The notes beneath the pieces were generated by a model. It was not told the origin of the DNA. It ran no database searches and saw only the letters and a list, made by a program, of their open reading frames with translations. Positions 33,291 to 46,300 of a DNA stretch of 64,000 bases are shown here, in pieces (the stretch's first letter is position 1; every line of letters starts with the position of its first letter). Origin of the DNA: Ostrinia nubilalis (lineage: Eukaryota > Arthropoda > Insecta > Lepidoptera > Crambidae); the NCBI RefSeq assembly GCF_963855985.1, contig NC_087106.1, positions 13,284,012-13,348,011 of the forward strand, read 5' to 3'. Made by a program: the position numbers and the translations under genes.

Positions 33291-34539
33291 TACACCTAAT
33301 TTGATACGTCAAACCTATTAGGCACTTTACATAAACTAGAATGATTGAATATTGCAGTTGTTGTCCTAAAAATATTTCCAATTCGTTGTATTCCCGAAAT
33401 ACATTCTATAATAAGTTCAAAAGCCAAGTGAGTGTCGAATCGAGATCGTAAATACCGATGCCGATTTAATCGTAACCAGCTCTGATGGACGGCCGATAAA
33501 AGCACGTAATAGAAATACTGCAGCCAGCGCGGCATATCTTCCTTGCACACTTGTAAGACGCTCCGTTTTAAAAATAAACTAACGACATTAATATAAACAA
33601 AATACTACACCTTCCGCATGTTACTACTAACGCCATCTGTTGTGGACGCGGGATATTGGCTGCCAGCCAAAAGCATGCTAGTAAACATGGTTCGAGTTTG
33701 AAACTGTTTACAGCTTGCGTAGTTCTCAGTGAAGAGTTAGTAAGGTAGATGGCGGTAGAGGTATTTTAAAAAACGAAATTGGGAACATTTTCAGTTTGCC
33801 AAAAAAATCTGTACCAACAAGCCTTATTGAAACATTACAGCATACCACCCATTCGGATGGTACCATAAGCTTTGCCATAATAAAGGACACTACAAAGTGG
33901 AGTGGATCCTTGTTTAAAGGTTCCCGAAAACAACTCTAGGTTAGTGTCTCATACTTACTTATTTTCACAGATTTATGTCCTATTGTAAATGAACATTATT
34001 TAGTTAGTTACACAATAAACGTGAGTTATGCTTTATGGAGAGAGTTATCATAGAAGACATCTTGTGACCTAGGGGTTTTAAAAAATGACAGATAGTTTAT
34101 ATTTCTACTATCTACATGTGATATTGATAATGACGATCACCAGGAAAAACTCAAATCCTAATTGGGGGATCCATAGAGAAGTAAAACACATTCTACTTGG
34201 ATGTTGTCTATTAAGACATTTTTAGTAAAATCTTTAATTATCAATTCGCAAAAATTCTAATCGTGCTTTAGGTTTTTTTTGGTGGCAGTGATATATTCAA
34301 TACGTAGATACAGGTATATACTGGTCACAGTGACTTTGAAACGTATCACTTTATCGCTGTTACATTTGGCATGCGCGCACGCATTGTTTCACGGCCCACT
34401 TTTTACGAGGCCTGAACTGGAGAAGCATTGTTTACTAATCAATCAGGGACCTAGCCAAAACTCGGACGAATGTGTGGTATTCGTATTTTAACTCGTAGAA
34501 TAAATACATAAATATATTTTACTAAGTACATAGTTTTTC

Positions 34540-35167
34540 GTAAGAGGCGACAAAATCCTGTAGCGCGAGATGGGCAGCAGCGTCTGCGTGCGAAACATAT
34601 AAAAAACTGCGCTCGCCAACCCGCCTGCCAAGCGTGGCGAGTACTGGCAATTCCCCCACAATGAAATACACAAAAGCAACCAGGCCCCCAGTCTCCGGTG
34701 GCCCCGCTGTTCCTGGCTACGGTAGCGGTCAGGGTGACAGCGGGGCGGGGGGTGCTAAGAATCTCCGGAGGCGGATTGGCTACCCACACCAACGACGACT
34801 GGCCCTGGTAACGCATAATATACGCACATTGAGGACTGACGAAAGGCTTATAGAGCTGGAAGATGAAATGAGTAGGTTGCAATGGAGCATCATGGGACTA
34901 TCGGAAGTCCGACGAGAGGGCGAGGACACGATCACCCTGAAATCCGGCAACCTACTCTACTACCGGGAGGGCGAACAACTGTCCCAAGGTGGTGTCGGGT
35001 TTCTCGTCCACAAGTCCCTCACTAACAACATCGTCACCATCGGAAGTGTGTCGAGCAAGGTTGCATACCTGATACTCAGAGTATCTAAAAGATACTTGTT
35101 GAAGGTAATTCAGGTATACGCACCGACCTCTACACACCCAGATGAGAATAAATCGCTAGCTTACTGA
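34540..35167 (+). mobile_element. RTE-clade LINE, 5' end only
   Basis: A 5' leader (from about GTAAGAGGCGACAAAATC) leads into an open frame starting MKYTKATRPP at 34661. It encodes an N-terminal endonuclease region: LALVTHNIRTL, then WSIMGLSEVRREGE, GNLLYYREGE, GGVGFLVHKSL and VIQVYAPT, the order seen in RTE apurinic-type endonucleases. It stops at 35165-35167, shortly after YAPTSTHPDEN; the rest of the endonuclease and the whole reverse transcriptase are missing. Losing the 3' part is unusual for a LINE and suggests a later deletion or rearrangement. Confidence 0.85.
34661..35167 (+). pseudogene. RTE endonuclease-domain fragment
   Basis: About 168 codons remain open without a stop from MKYTKATRPP to the break. 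Catalytic-type motifs visible are THNIR near the start, the E of SEVRREGE and YAPT near the end. A Gly-rich N-terminal tail precedes the domain. Normal RTE proteins are roughly 900-1000 residues, so this is under a fifth. Any protein product would be non-functional for retrotransposition. Confidence 0.8.
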
Positions 35168-35189
35168 GTCTAGGGTTTAACTTGATTTA

Positions 35190-35299
35190 GGCTGAGTTGC
35201 ACCACCTAATTTAAAAAACAGTTAACCGGTACTTTTTGTATGGAGTTTGACAGATTTTTGACGTTTATTAAAGTTAAAGTAAGATGGTGCAACTCAGGC
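35190..35299. mobile_element. GGCTGAGTTGCACC-family MITE, copy 4
   Basis: 110 bp, same core and ends as copy 3. It starts about 23 bp after the RTE endonuclease fragment breaks off, so a MITE borders the truncation. Confidence 0.75.
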
Positions 35300-37059
35300 T
35301 TACGTAGTCATTTGTAGTTCTGTGTCCGTGATATAAAAAGTTTAATTTTTCCAAAACCTACTTACTCTGCAAAAGGTTACTGCTCGATAAAGTAATGCAA
35401 ACATCTTATCCTTTTAAACAGATTAAAGTCTTACTTTACTCAGAAATGTTTTAATTACAGAGCTAATTTCACGCGTAATAAGCCGGGATGATTCGAAGCC
35501 GCATTTTCCTCGTTACATCCACATTAAAAGCAATTGTTAATGAGCGAATGACGCGAACTCTTCATTTGAAGTTCATTCATCTGTGAGTTCGACGACTCTA
35601 TATTTTTTATAGTCAAGGGTAGAACATAAACATGATTTATCATTGTTAGTATTTCGTACCCATCCTATTAATAAAAGGGTTGAACTTCTATCTTATAAAA
35701 TTCTAATTATTATTGATCCAGACCAAAACCGTTCGAGCCCAAAAGTTCCTCGTAGCCGTAGCCAAGAGCACAAGAAGAGATACTTCTATCCTGTACATTA
35801 TTTTATCATAATCTAAAGCACCTCCTTAGGACAGAAAGTATAGTTTGGACCTTATTTCCGTATCAGATAAAACAAGTAAGTACGTCATGGTATGGAACCA
35901 CAAATATGTAATTTGTGTTATGGGATCCTAGACAGGTAATTTTGGCCAAAATTATATTTCAAAAACGCGTCTAAGAATCAAATCCTGGGCCTATTGCGAT
36001 TAAGGTTTTCCACCATGCCACTTCGTGATTGCGATCGCGTGGTATTTTGTCATCAGAACAACTTTGTCGCTGTTGGTGAAGCCAAAGAAAAGAGCTATTA
36101 TTTTCATCGAGCTCATTATAAGATCCACTCACCACATTTAGTTAAATGGCAAATGTTACGAGCATTGTTTATACTCTTAGGTTCCGCTGACGTTATACAA
36201 CACGTTCCCAATGTTTATTACTGCCACTCGATTCGCTGGAAACTTCATAAATGCACGTTCTGTATATTTTGCATTGTCTGCCGCTGTTAACGGGCGTAAT
36301 AATAACATATTACCCTCGATTAATAACAAACAAATTACTTAACGTGCAATTTAGTGGTTAATTAGTTTAGCTTGGAAATAATGAAGCGTCGATTGTGAGG
36401 TTTCCTTTCCGAATGGGAGCCCGAATTTTACAGTTAAGGAACCGTTGAATAAGATACATGATTAATTACTATAATATGAGAATACCAGAAATAAATCATT
36501 CTTCCAAATTGAAAGGGATCTCTCATACCAAAGGGTGCAGATGCAATAATTATATTGATAAGACAAGGTTGATTCAAAAGACTGAATTACCCTTAGTAGC
36601 CTTAAGAATTTTCCCAGAAAAAGATTTAAAGTAACAGTCATACCTTGAAAAATTATTAAAGTAGGTCCCAGTGTCTAGATGTTTATAGACATCATTAGCA
36701 CAGTTGGGATAGTCATGGCTCTTTGTGTAGCGTGACTTCGGCTGCACGTGTTAGCTCCAATCGCGAAGATTCCAACACATATTCCTCATTTCTTACCGAT
36801 CCTATCGCCCTTGACGCCAATCGGCGTCTCTCTCGACGCGAACCCAAACTACATGTCCGCCAAGATTAGCGCCAGAAAACATGTCATAAGTGACATTCAT
36901 TGTTATTGCTTTAGGTCGGGAACACACTGTTCCTTAACTGAGTAAAGCTTGAGGACTAAAATCGATCATAACACCATTATCAGCCGAAGCATGTGCACTG
37001 CTCCCTTTGCACTGGAGGCAGGAAGTCGCACCTTAATTTGAAACTCCTTTTAAGCTCTG
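35300..37059. other. No recognisable gene
   Basis: AT-rich intergenic or upstream sequence. A 98-codon frame (35994-36290) and a 65-codon frame (36748-36945) show no family motif or splice context that I trust. Confidence 0.4.
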
Positions 37060-37215
37060 ATTAATTTCGTTGCGGGTCCAATGACAGTTTAACTTTCCTC
37101 CGGGACAAACTTGACCTTCACTGGTTGGGTTTCTTCTATTGGCTCAAGGTCGAGCTGTAGATTCTGGCTACACAAGAGTTGCAGCGGTGGGAACGAGAGG
37201 GGAGGAATACTCCCG
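37060..37215 (+). repeat. Interspersed repeat (GTTGCGGGTCCAATGACAGT family)
   Basis: TTTCGTTGCGGGTCCAATGA CAGTTTAACTTTCC, CACTGGTTGGG and ATTCTGGCTACACAAGAGTT occur in this order. The same order is found reversed at 54800-54930 and the second half at 25790-25895. Probably a LINE 3' region. Confidence 0.6.
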
Positions 37216-40200
37216 TACTCACTCAGTGCTCTAGTAACGGATCTAGGACGGTATCATTCATAACCAGGCACATTGAGCAGATCTTGAAGGGAAATTAACA
37301 GACCTGATAATTTTCAGGAGCGCAGTTAGAAGCTCTAATCTCATACATAAAAGTCTCTTTGCGCCCTTAGCACTGCTAAACATAAGCTAGCCCCTACAGT
37401 TCCTGGGATGATTTTAAAGGTTTTAATTGTTTTGTCACCTTTATCAGGTCATCGGTCTACGTGGGTACGTATACGAGTACCAACTGACCTATTTAGTTTT
37501 TTTCTTTCTTCCTCCGCTAAATAAAATAAAAAGCTTTTACAATCTTTCAATCATTTTTCTTTTCACAGGTCCACTCGCGGTTCAAAACGTGACCCAAATG
37601 TAGATCACATCAAAGAGCTTCTTCACTGCTTTATACATGGCTATACGAGTATGTATTTACTTAATCAAGCCCCAGTGTGGCTCGAGCCTTACCACATCTA
37701 ATTCAACGTCTGTTTGTGAAAGCTGTAAACATTGTTTGGCGCCTTCAGATTCGAACTGTGTCGCTTTTCACATTTTCGTTTCTATTTTCTCCCTGTCCAG
37801 GAATCATTCTTCTGCACCAACCGTCTCTTACGTTCAACTTTCTTCAAGTTCCTAATCCGGTAAAGGCAGCCAACATGAGCTGATTTCACTCTTGAATTTT
37901 ACACTCCTCGAAATAGGTCAATTCTCATTTCTGGGCTTTGATTTCTTGGTTGGTTAGACAGTATATTTTTACAGCAAAACTGGAGTATTTTCAAATTGGT
38001 CCTTATGGTTAAAAGCTTCGTTGTATTAATCCTTATTATTCCTCCAATTCCTTATAATGACAGGACAGGCTTTCCTTGAAAGAAATACAATAACGGCGGG
38101 CCACACAAAATTTTCCCCACTCATTTCCTACAAAGCTACATCCGCAGCCGCACTCGTTCTTGAAAACTTAAAACTAAAACATAATGCCATAAACGTAGCC
38201 GACATGATGAAAAGGACTAACAAATAATTATTTGATTGTAATATTATTTTCATGCTCCTATCATAAAGCTCCTTTTCTACAGTCAGATAAGACTATGGTA
38301 GGTATAACGTCCAGGAAAGATTACTTGCAAAATCTACTTCGTAAGTAATGTTTCCATAATTTGCCTATAAATGTAGGATGATGGAAAATTAAAATTAGAA
38401 ATATTTCAACATCCATCAGCAGTTTAAATGTAGATGGCATTTAAAATCGACGTTTCGTCACGTAACAACCAATCACAATGCAATGAAATACAGCAGGTTC
38501 ATTACAAAGAAGCAAAACCTAATTTATTACTGAACAATAGTAATTGTTGGTAGATCTGTGGTAGATCTTTGTCAATAAATAAATAAACAATTATCTCAAA
38601 ACACAAGTACAACAGTTAGGTACACTATACTTAACTGTTTTGTAACAAGTTTGATTATCTACTAATAAGAACAGCCATGCAGTAATAAGTTATTATTTTG
38701 AACTGCAGGCCATTCCACTCCGCAATTTAGGGTTTGATATAGTAATGATAGAGATGAATGGATAAAAAGTAAAAATTGTGTTCTAAAGGAAATTACCACT
38801 TAGCCCTTGGCCTAAATCTGTCACGAATTGTCTAACATTTCTAACAGATGAAATTAATAAATGTTTCTTTCGTATGCCGAAGTCATTATGTAGCGAACCG
38901 ATCACAAAATATGAACTGTCACGAATGCTTGGATAGTTAAGTACGGGAATCTAATGAACCCACTGCAGACGAATGTATATTGTGACAAGTCGCCGGTTGT
39001 AAATGCTTTCTAGGTCGCACATAAAATGACATTGAACTTACACGAAAATAAAGAATTTGTGACGCAAAGAGTGCACAGACAGTAAGGACGAGAGTCAAGC
39101 GCGTTTCCTGCTTTTATTTTTACGTTTTCCTCAATCACAGTTGATCACAGTCAAGATATTTGTTTACAGAAAGCTCAAAACAGTAAACAGTTCTTAGTAT
39201 CTTTTAAGTAGATATATACGTAATAGGTGTAATTTTTGCAACAAATAATGTCAATGATGATGTTCTGTAGACTGTAATTTAGTTGCTTTCATTTATTCTT
39301 TTTTAATTTCCTGAAGCTGAACTTAGGTATAAAGATCTGTATTTACTTTCGCAGCTTTACTTTCATTTGCCTACTGTGTGTGCAAACTATTCAATCAATA
39401 AACATGGAATAAATTCTATCAGTACTCACATGCACTACTATTATAATTAACAGTGTTCTCCACTTGTATTCCCATGTTTTGACTAGAATCGAACCCGCGC
39501 TCGCACTTCACTCCGCCGGCCTGCCCGGCATGGCAGCGGTCACTCACTTCATCACTTTACATCACTGACGATCACTGTTCACTGCACTGTCACTTCTCTC
39601 ATCACCTCTCTGTTTTCATCACTGCAACACTGTTTTTCGCATTGATTTTTTAGAAACGTAAGAATAAATAAAGATTCGCAATTCTAAAATAAAATTGATC
39701 TAGGAAGTATTTAATTTTAAGATCATGTTTATATTTAAGAATTCTCAAGTTACAACTAGACCACGATTGTAACCACGATAATCTTTATACTTAAAAAATC
39801 TCTAAATAAACATTAAACTCCGTTAATAATGTAAACTAATTATAAACAAAATCACATGAGTATCACTGAGTATTGTCAAAATGTAAGATTAGACTGATTC
39901 TAAGAAATATTGAACAAAAAGGGGGTATTTCTATAAAATCAATGCAAACCGAGCACTCCGCGCACTGGAATGTCGAGCCGGCGCCCGCGCAGCCGTCACT
40001 GCGCCATCTGCAACAAAAGCGGGCTCTTTATGTTTGCTCTGTTGCGCCTGGAACACTAATGGTACAAAAAGCTCCTTCCAGGAAATGTCAAGGGTTGGAC
40101 TAAATCTTGATATTGTTGTAAATAAACTTATTCCAGAACGTTAAAAAGATTGACGACAGTCATCTATATACTTATTAAATCTGTAGAGAGGTCAATTCTG

Positions 40201-40244
40201 TACATGAAATATATTTTCAAAATATCTATCAGGGGGTGATTAGT
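37216..40244. other. No supported gene; one B-box-bearing, CACT-rich patch
   Basis: Mostly AT-rich. At 39480-39615 GAATCGAACCCGCGCTCGCA (a tRNA B-box read on the minus strand) is followed by a run rich in TCACT (CGGTCACTCACTTCATCACT, CACTGACGATCACTGTTCAC). This could be a SINE-like remnant or a 5' leader exon on the minus strand; the sequence alone does not decide. Frames at 37637-37883 and 39873-40103 are unconvincing. Confidence 0.35.
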
Positions 40245-40249
40245 GATCA

Positions 40250-40640
40250 ATACTGATGCCAAAAATGCAATCAGTAAAATTTTTGTCTGTCTGTATGTTC
40301 CTTATAGAAACAAAAACTACTCGACGGATTTTAACGAAACTTGGTACAATTATTCTTCATACTCCTGGGCAGGTTATAGTATACTTAGGAATTCTCACGG
40401 GAACGGGAATTAGCGGGAAAATCCTTTTGTATGAAAAATCTAAACCGCTTAAGTTAGACGCTTGAAATTTGGCATGCAGGTACCTTAGTAAACTTAAAGC
40501 TTAGTTACAACAGGATATTGCAAAATTCCCACGGGAACGGGAGTTAGCGGGAAAAAACATTTGTATGAAAAAATCTTAACCGCGTAAGATGTTGGGGGTA
40601 AAACGGGATCCACGCGTACGAAGTCGCGGGCGGCCGCTAG
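40250..40640 (+). mobile_element. Helitron-like repeat, longer member, opposite orientation
   Basis: It starts near TTTTTGTCTGTCTGTATG, then ACTACTCGACGGATTTTAAC, and holds a duplicated module (CACGGGAACGGGA.TTAGCGG at about 40397 and 40530, 133 bp apart). It ends GGATCCACGCGTACGAAGTC GCGGGCGGCCGCTAGT. The last 45 bp are the reverse complement of the starts at 31571 and 43121. A 69-codon frame inside is spurious. Confidence 0.6.
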
Positions 40641-40664
40641 TATTAAATACGTGCTTATAGTTTA

Positions 40665-40781
40665 AGGCTGAGCTGCACCACCTAACTTTGACCGTAACTA
40701 TAACGATAACCGGTGTTTTGTATGGAGTTTGGCAGATTTTTGACGTTCGTTAAAGTCAAAGTAAGATGGTGCAAGCCAGCC
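40665..40781. mobile_element. GGCTGAGTTGCACC-family MITE, copy 5
   Basis: 117 bp, flanked by TA on each side. Ends AGGCTGAGCTGCACCACC and GGTGCAAGCCAGCC. It follows the Helitron-like repeat end at 40640 by about 25 bp. Confidence 0.75.
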
Positions 40782-42046
40782 TAAGATCTCTTTGCAGCTT
40801 TTAAGATAGATTTAACATAGTATTTTTTTTATAATGGTCACATAAATAAATCTGAGATGTAACTCGCATAATACTCCTGTACAGTTGTTCTATTGGGTCC
40901 TCTAAACGCATATTTAACCAGATACTAACTAACTAGTAAAAGTTTGCCACGATTTCAAATTACATTGCAAACGTTTGCCACGATTACAAATTACAAGAGT
41001 AGCAAAAACACAATTTAAAAAATATACGCACACGCAAATGTCTGTACCGATACAAATTAATTTGGGCTTGCTACATTAAACGTTACTGACATTTCTCTTG
41101 GCGCCGTATCGCTTACACAGTTCACTCTAAACCAAATAGTAACCCGAGTATGTAAGAATAACGTAGGTATTTATTTAAAGAAGCAAACGTAAAAATAACA
41201 TGACATATTGTTTGGCAGGAGAATAGGATTATCTACTTGTAGCTAGGTGTAATTTGGCCGACATATCAACATGGGAACTTACATTGTCGTCATATTAATA
41301 TCGTGACACATTTGTATCATTTCTTCGACAACTCGTGTCAATTATGAACGGAAATAGTCAATACATATTTGTAAGTTTATAAATACTAATCTAAATTGAT
41401 GCGAGTCTATTTTGTACGATGTCTCATCATTATTAAAAGAAGGGGACTATTTGTTACTCATGCCACTATCATATTTTGTTATAATAGCCCCAAATCGCAA
41501 ACGTAGTTATTTTAACTAAATATATTTGTCACAAACACCATATTTTAAAAGAAAAACACATATTTATATTAGAACTTAATAAACGTGTTTAAATAAGTCT
41601 TATTTATTCCCCAGCCCAGTTCTACTCTACATCGCTTCAATAAATCTCTTCGCATGATCTCCGAAGCTTTAACTCGTATAAATTTTCCAATTATCTTTTC
41701 CTGTCCACGTTTATCAAATCTACAAATGATAGCGAGGTTCCAATGTAGAGCTATAAGGCAGGTTCACGAAAAGAACCAAGCTGAACGAAGTTTAGGTTCT
41801 AGACTCTACATAATATTTTATATCCAATACATAGACTTCTAAGAGAACTAGTTACTTATAGCAAAACAATAAAAAGTCTGAGAACAACAAGAAGTAAAAA
41901 AAATTTTTTTTTTCACAAAGGCACTTTGCTGAAACACATATCTTCGAAATGATGTTGATCAGATGATCAGTCGTCAAGTAATTTCATTAAAAATCATACG
42001 CCGTCATAAAATCAGGCATCAGAAGCCTTAACCTTACATAAGTATC

Positions 42047-42185
42047 TATTATCATCATCATTCAGGCTCTGCCGTGCACAAGATTCCTCCAAGGAACGCC
42101 ACAAAGCCCGATCTGCTGATTCTCATCCAGCCTCTGCCAGCCATCTTCCTGAGGTCGTCGGTTCATTGAGCAAGTAAAAGTTAAA
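42047..42185 (-). mobile_element. RTE LINE 3' end with ATG-type tail
   Basis: On the minus strand it reads ACGACCTCAGGAAGATGGCT GGCAGAGGCTGGATGAGAAT... ending GGCAGAGCCTGAATGATGAT GATAATA. The W..A..DR..W-like C-terminus and the ATGATGATG tail are typical RTE 3' ends, here of a different subfamily from 16.7 kb. Confidence 0.65.
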
Positions 42186-42479
42186 GACCTCTGACTGTTG
42201 CAATGATAAACTAATCAGTTTTTGCGGCACGTTGCATTAAATCTACTAAGTCTTTCTGCCCTGTGGTCTTTCTGTTTGGAATTCTTCTGTCGCGGATATT
42301 AATTACGAGCACGTCAACAGGCCGTTACGAAAGAGGTGACACAAAAATATGACACCCCAGGAATCCGGACAATGCTGTTGCTCATTCATTGTTCCCATTC
42401 CGCAGGGTCGGCTGTGATTGGCCTGTCTGACGCTTGAAGATAGACTGAAAACGTTTCATAATTTCAATAACCAAGACTA

Positions 42480-42598
42480 AGGCTGGGTTGTACCGTTTTA
42501 TTTTAACTTTGCCAAACGTCGAAAATCTATCAAACTCCATACAAAAAGCACCGGTTGTCATTAAAGTTACTGTTAAAGCTAGGTGGTGCAACTCAGCC
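42480..42598. mobile_element. GGCTGAGTTGCACC-family MITE, copy 6 (inverted)
   Basis: 119 bp, TA-flanked. The core is in reverse orientation (ATCAAACTCCATACAAAAA) relative to copies 2-5. The right end GGTGCAACTCAGCC is perfect. Confidence 0.75.
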
Positions 42599-43120
42599 TA
42601 AAACAAATGTGTATGTGGTAATGATTCACATAACTGTGTTCACATACGAATACGAATAAATGCAATACCTATCCAAATTGGGTAAATTAGTTTGGTTTGT
42701 TATGAAACTGTAATTTTTTGTAAAAAATCAGAAATCCTGGAAGAATATAACCCAACGATTGCTTAACTTCTTTTACCTTTTCAATTTACTTTTAGAATTA
42801 TTTTTAACTACAGTCTTTGTACACGTTAACTATTTAATGAAAACCTTTTATTGGCCTTGCATTTGGGTTGTATGCAGGTATCTAAATAATCTGTAAAAGT
42901 AGTTGGTTTTCTTGTTAAGGATCACATGTCTCGCTACATATTGGTTAAATTCTCAGCTGGGAACGAGCCAAGCTGCACTTGCATCTTACAGTCTCGGGGG
43001 CGTCTGCCGAGGGTCTGCTGAACTAGATGCGTATTTATAGAGCACTTGACGTCACAGGAGGTTATCAGAACTGTGCACAGGTGGGTAAGGAGTAGGACTC
43101 TATGCTCCATGTTAATTAAC

Positions 43121-43330
43121 TAGCGGCCGCCCGCGACTTCGTACGCGTGGATCCCGTTTTACCCCCTTAGATGGAGTTTCGTAAAATTCTTCCTTAGCGG
43201 ATGCCTACGTCATAACATCTACCTGCATGCCAAATTTCAGCCCGATCCGTCCAGTGGTTTGGGCTGTGCGTTGATAGATCAGTATGTCAGTCAGTCAGTC
43301 ACCTTTGAGTTATATATGTATATTTAGATA
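43121..43330 (-). mobile_element. Helitron-like repeat of the GCGGCCGCTAGT family, copy 2
   Basis: Same segments as 31571-31781, with minor differences (CCTTAGATGG in place of CCTTAGGGGTGG). Ends in TCAGTCAGTCAGTCACC and TTGAGTTATATATG. Confidence 0.6.
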
Positions 43331-46300
43331 CATAACAACTAAGGCAATATACCATCAACATCTTCCAAAGGAAATAAAGTTCAAATTAGGCAGTTTGTTC
43401 AATAGCTCTTTGGAACCTTAAAATTTTTTATTATACTCGAATAAATTGCTAACCGTGGAGAACCCTCATCAGATCCATATCTATTTTTGGTGCATAATTT
43501 TGTTTACTTTAGATTTCCTATAAGATATGCGACAACTTTATGGAAAGTTTTTGGAAAAGTTCTATTAGAGAATTAGAAATAAAAGCTGACCAGATACGTT
43601 GTTAATTCGATAGGTACGCAATATTAATTGATTGATTTCGATATCTTTGTACATGGGATTGTTAAATATTGCTAATCGAAGTAATTCTCAACCACAGTCT
43701 CACCTACGAATGTTTAGCTATGCGGATCGCGATCGGAAGCGAACAGATACCGGCGAAACTAAAAATAACCGAAAATCGCCAAGTACGTGACGAAATCAGC
43801 AAACCAGGAATGCATAGATTTTCAAAACGCTCGATAGTCCAAACATTTTAATACTTTTCAAACTTTTCACGACCTTTGAAATCAGACCTTACGGTTCAAA
43901 TGCTTCTGATTGTTCTTCTTCTGGCATCAGAGGTTTTACTTTCTACTACACACAAAGAACATCTAAAAAATAACACAGACTTCATGGGAATGGTCCCATG
44001 AGACTATGGATTCTCTGCACCTCTCTCTAACATTGCAGTGTTTTTCCCTTTAACTAATAAAAAGTTACATATGATGTTGAACTCTTCGTCTAAACTCAGT
44101 TCTAAAACCAGTATTGAACGCACGTGTAACTAAGTCTGCCGTAATGAACACTATTGAAACTGCAATGTAGGTAAATGATAGAAGATTCGATATTATTCGT
44201 TGTGGCAGTAATTTATTTATTGGTCTTTATTAACTAAGTTTCTCAAGGGTTCAAAATTTCGCTCCAGAACCCCAATAGCCCGGTGAAGCAGCGTTGCGCA
44301 AACCTCGGAAATGTCGAGTGGCGAAATATGCTTGCGTCATCGTGACCGAGATCCAGTGACGTCAATGATTAGTCATGGGACCCATGACTATGAACATTAA
44401 ATCAAGAAAAAAGGGGCTCACAAAACTCATAAAATGAATCATATGATATTCGGAAAACTCAGTTTGTAGTTCACTAAGTGCTGCAACTAACTATATTCTA
44501 CATGCTTAGGCATTTTTTCTCGAGCTTTAATTGGAATAAACTGCTTTTTGACAACGTTATGATTCGGCAAACGTAGTCTATGATACCGACACCCTCAAGA
44601 ATGAAGCCTTGGCAGTACCTTCCTAGCTGGATGAAAAAAATATTTATCGTGCTTTGTAAACCTTTCAGTGCTTTGCGTTTTGCATCTCTACTTTTGTAGA
44701 CACTATTTATTTCTATTCTAGTTTTACAATTAACAAATTATACTTTTTACACATTAAATCAAATGTAATACACGATGTTTTGGCTCTAATTTGAGCAATT
44801 AATTGCCTATGCAAAACATGCCAGATGTTACACATCACTTGATCTATTCACTCGGTATTTATTTCACGTAAAGCGTGATACTGTAGCCAAAGTCGCATAT
44901 CACGGAGCTATCATTCAGGGGTAACCTCACCGGCCTACCGCCGCCCACGACCGGACTTGGCACGGGGACTTGCCGAAAATAATGCGGCGATACCCGAGTT
45001 GTGGAAACATTAAAAATTCACGCCTCTCGTATACACGTCTGCGCTTATCATATTAAATGGGGGTGCGTGGGGAGGTGGGAAAAACCTCTGACTACGCTAC
45101 GCTACGGCTCTAAGCGCTCGCGCAACAGAAAATAACCACTTTGCTGATTTCTCCTAACTTATGGATAAACAAACAAAACAAGATTTATAATACGAGTACT
45201 TTACTCGTCAGTAGATTAGTAGTGTTTTTTACTAGGTAAGTATTTGGTAGGTATTAAATCGATTGAAAAAGGAAATAAATTAAGCTTATGTAACGCGCAA
45301 AATGACCTACTTATATCCCAAGGATTTTCCATAAGTTTCTTCTGAAACGAGTGTTCCGACGCAATGAGTCGAGTTTCTTTTAAAGGACTTAAAAGACTTG
45401 AGTCTGTCTAGTTGCGGTGTTTACCTACCTATTTGTAATAATGTAATTTCAGGCTTCTTTAAACTTGTATATTTTTTATCAGGTAACTGAAGTCTATATA
45501 GAGCTAAAGTCTGTCACTACGGAACCCACTCTACAGCAGTTTTGATCGCGCTTGCCCCGCTGCGCCTACGTCACGTCACTCCAATTAGTTTATTCCGTTT
45601 GTCTGCCGCTCGCGTCTAGAACCACTTTGATTCCGTCACCTTCAGCGTAATTGACATGTGATATAATTGAGAAAACCTTTCATCTTCAATGGATTCGTCA
45701 TGCGCAGGAGTTGGGCAGCTCGGAAGTCGTGGAGGCCACTGAATGAAGGTGTAAGATTGAAAATGAAACGCAAAAAGTGTCTAAACCGTTTCCTAGTGAT
45801 TAGTGTTTGGCTCTCTTAATCCAGAGGTTTTTCTGAGTCACATTCATACGTGCCCGTTGATGTATTATAGTGATATGATAAATCATGCCTGCCTGAATCT
45901 ACGCTTGAGCTTGAATTAAGTTTTCAGCGTCGTCGTTTCAGAACTCAGGGTTGAGTGTAAAATTATGTAGGTACTCGTATTTATTTCCATTTTGATTCGG
46001 ATATCTGAAGCAAAAACAAGTAGAAAGTTACTTATAGATAGGTAGGTACTGCATTTTCACTGAAAGTTCTGCATTCTGCTGTTGGAGAATGCTAAGAAAA
46101 CTTATTTCTGGCAAATTAAACCATTGCTTATTATTTTTCTACCGCTGCGTTAACCTCAGAAAACTATTTAAAAGTATTTCTGCAAAGTCTATTACGAAAT
46201 TGCTCGTCTATTTCTGCTTCGAATCTCTCAGCCATTACTTCCCTAAAATAAAACTGATCCCGTAATCCTGAACTTCCGCGAGCGATAGATTTAGGGTTGC

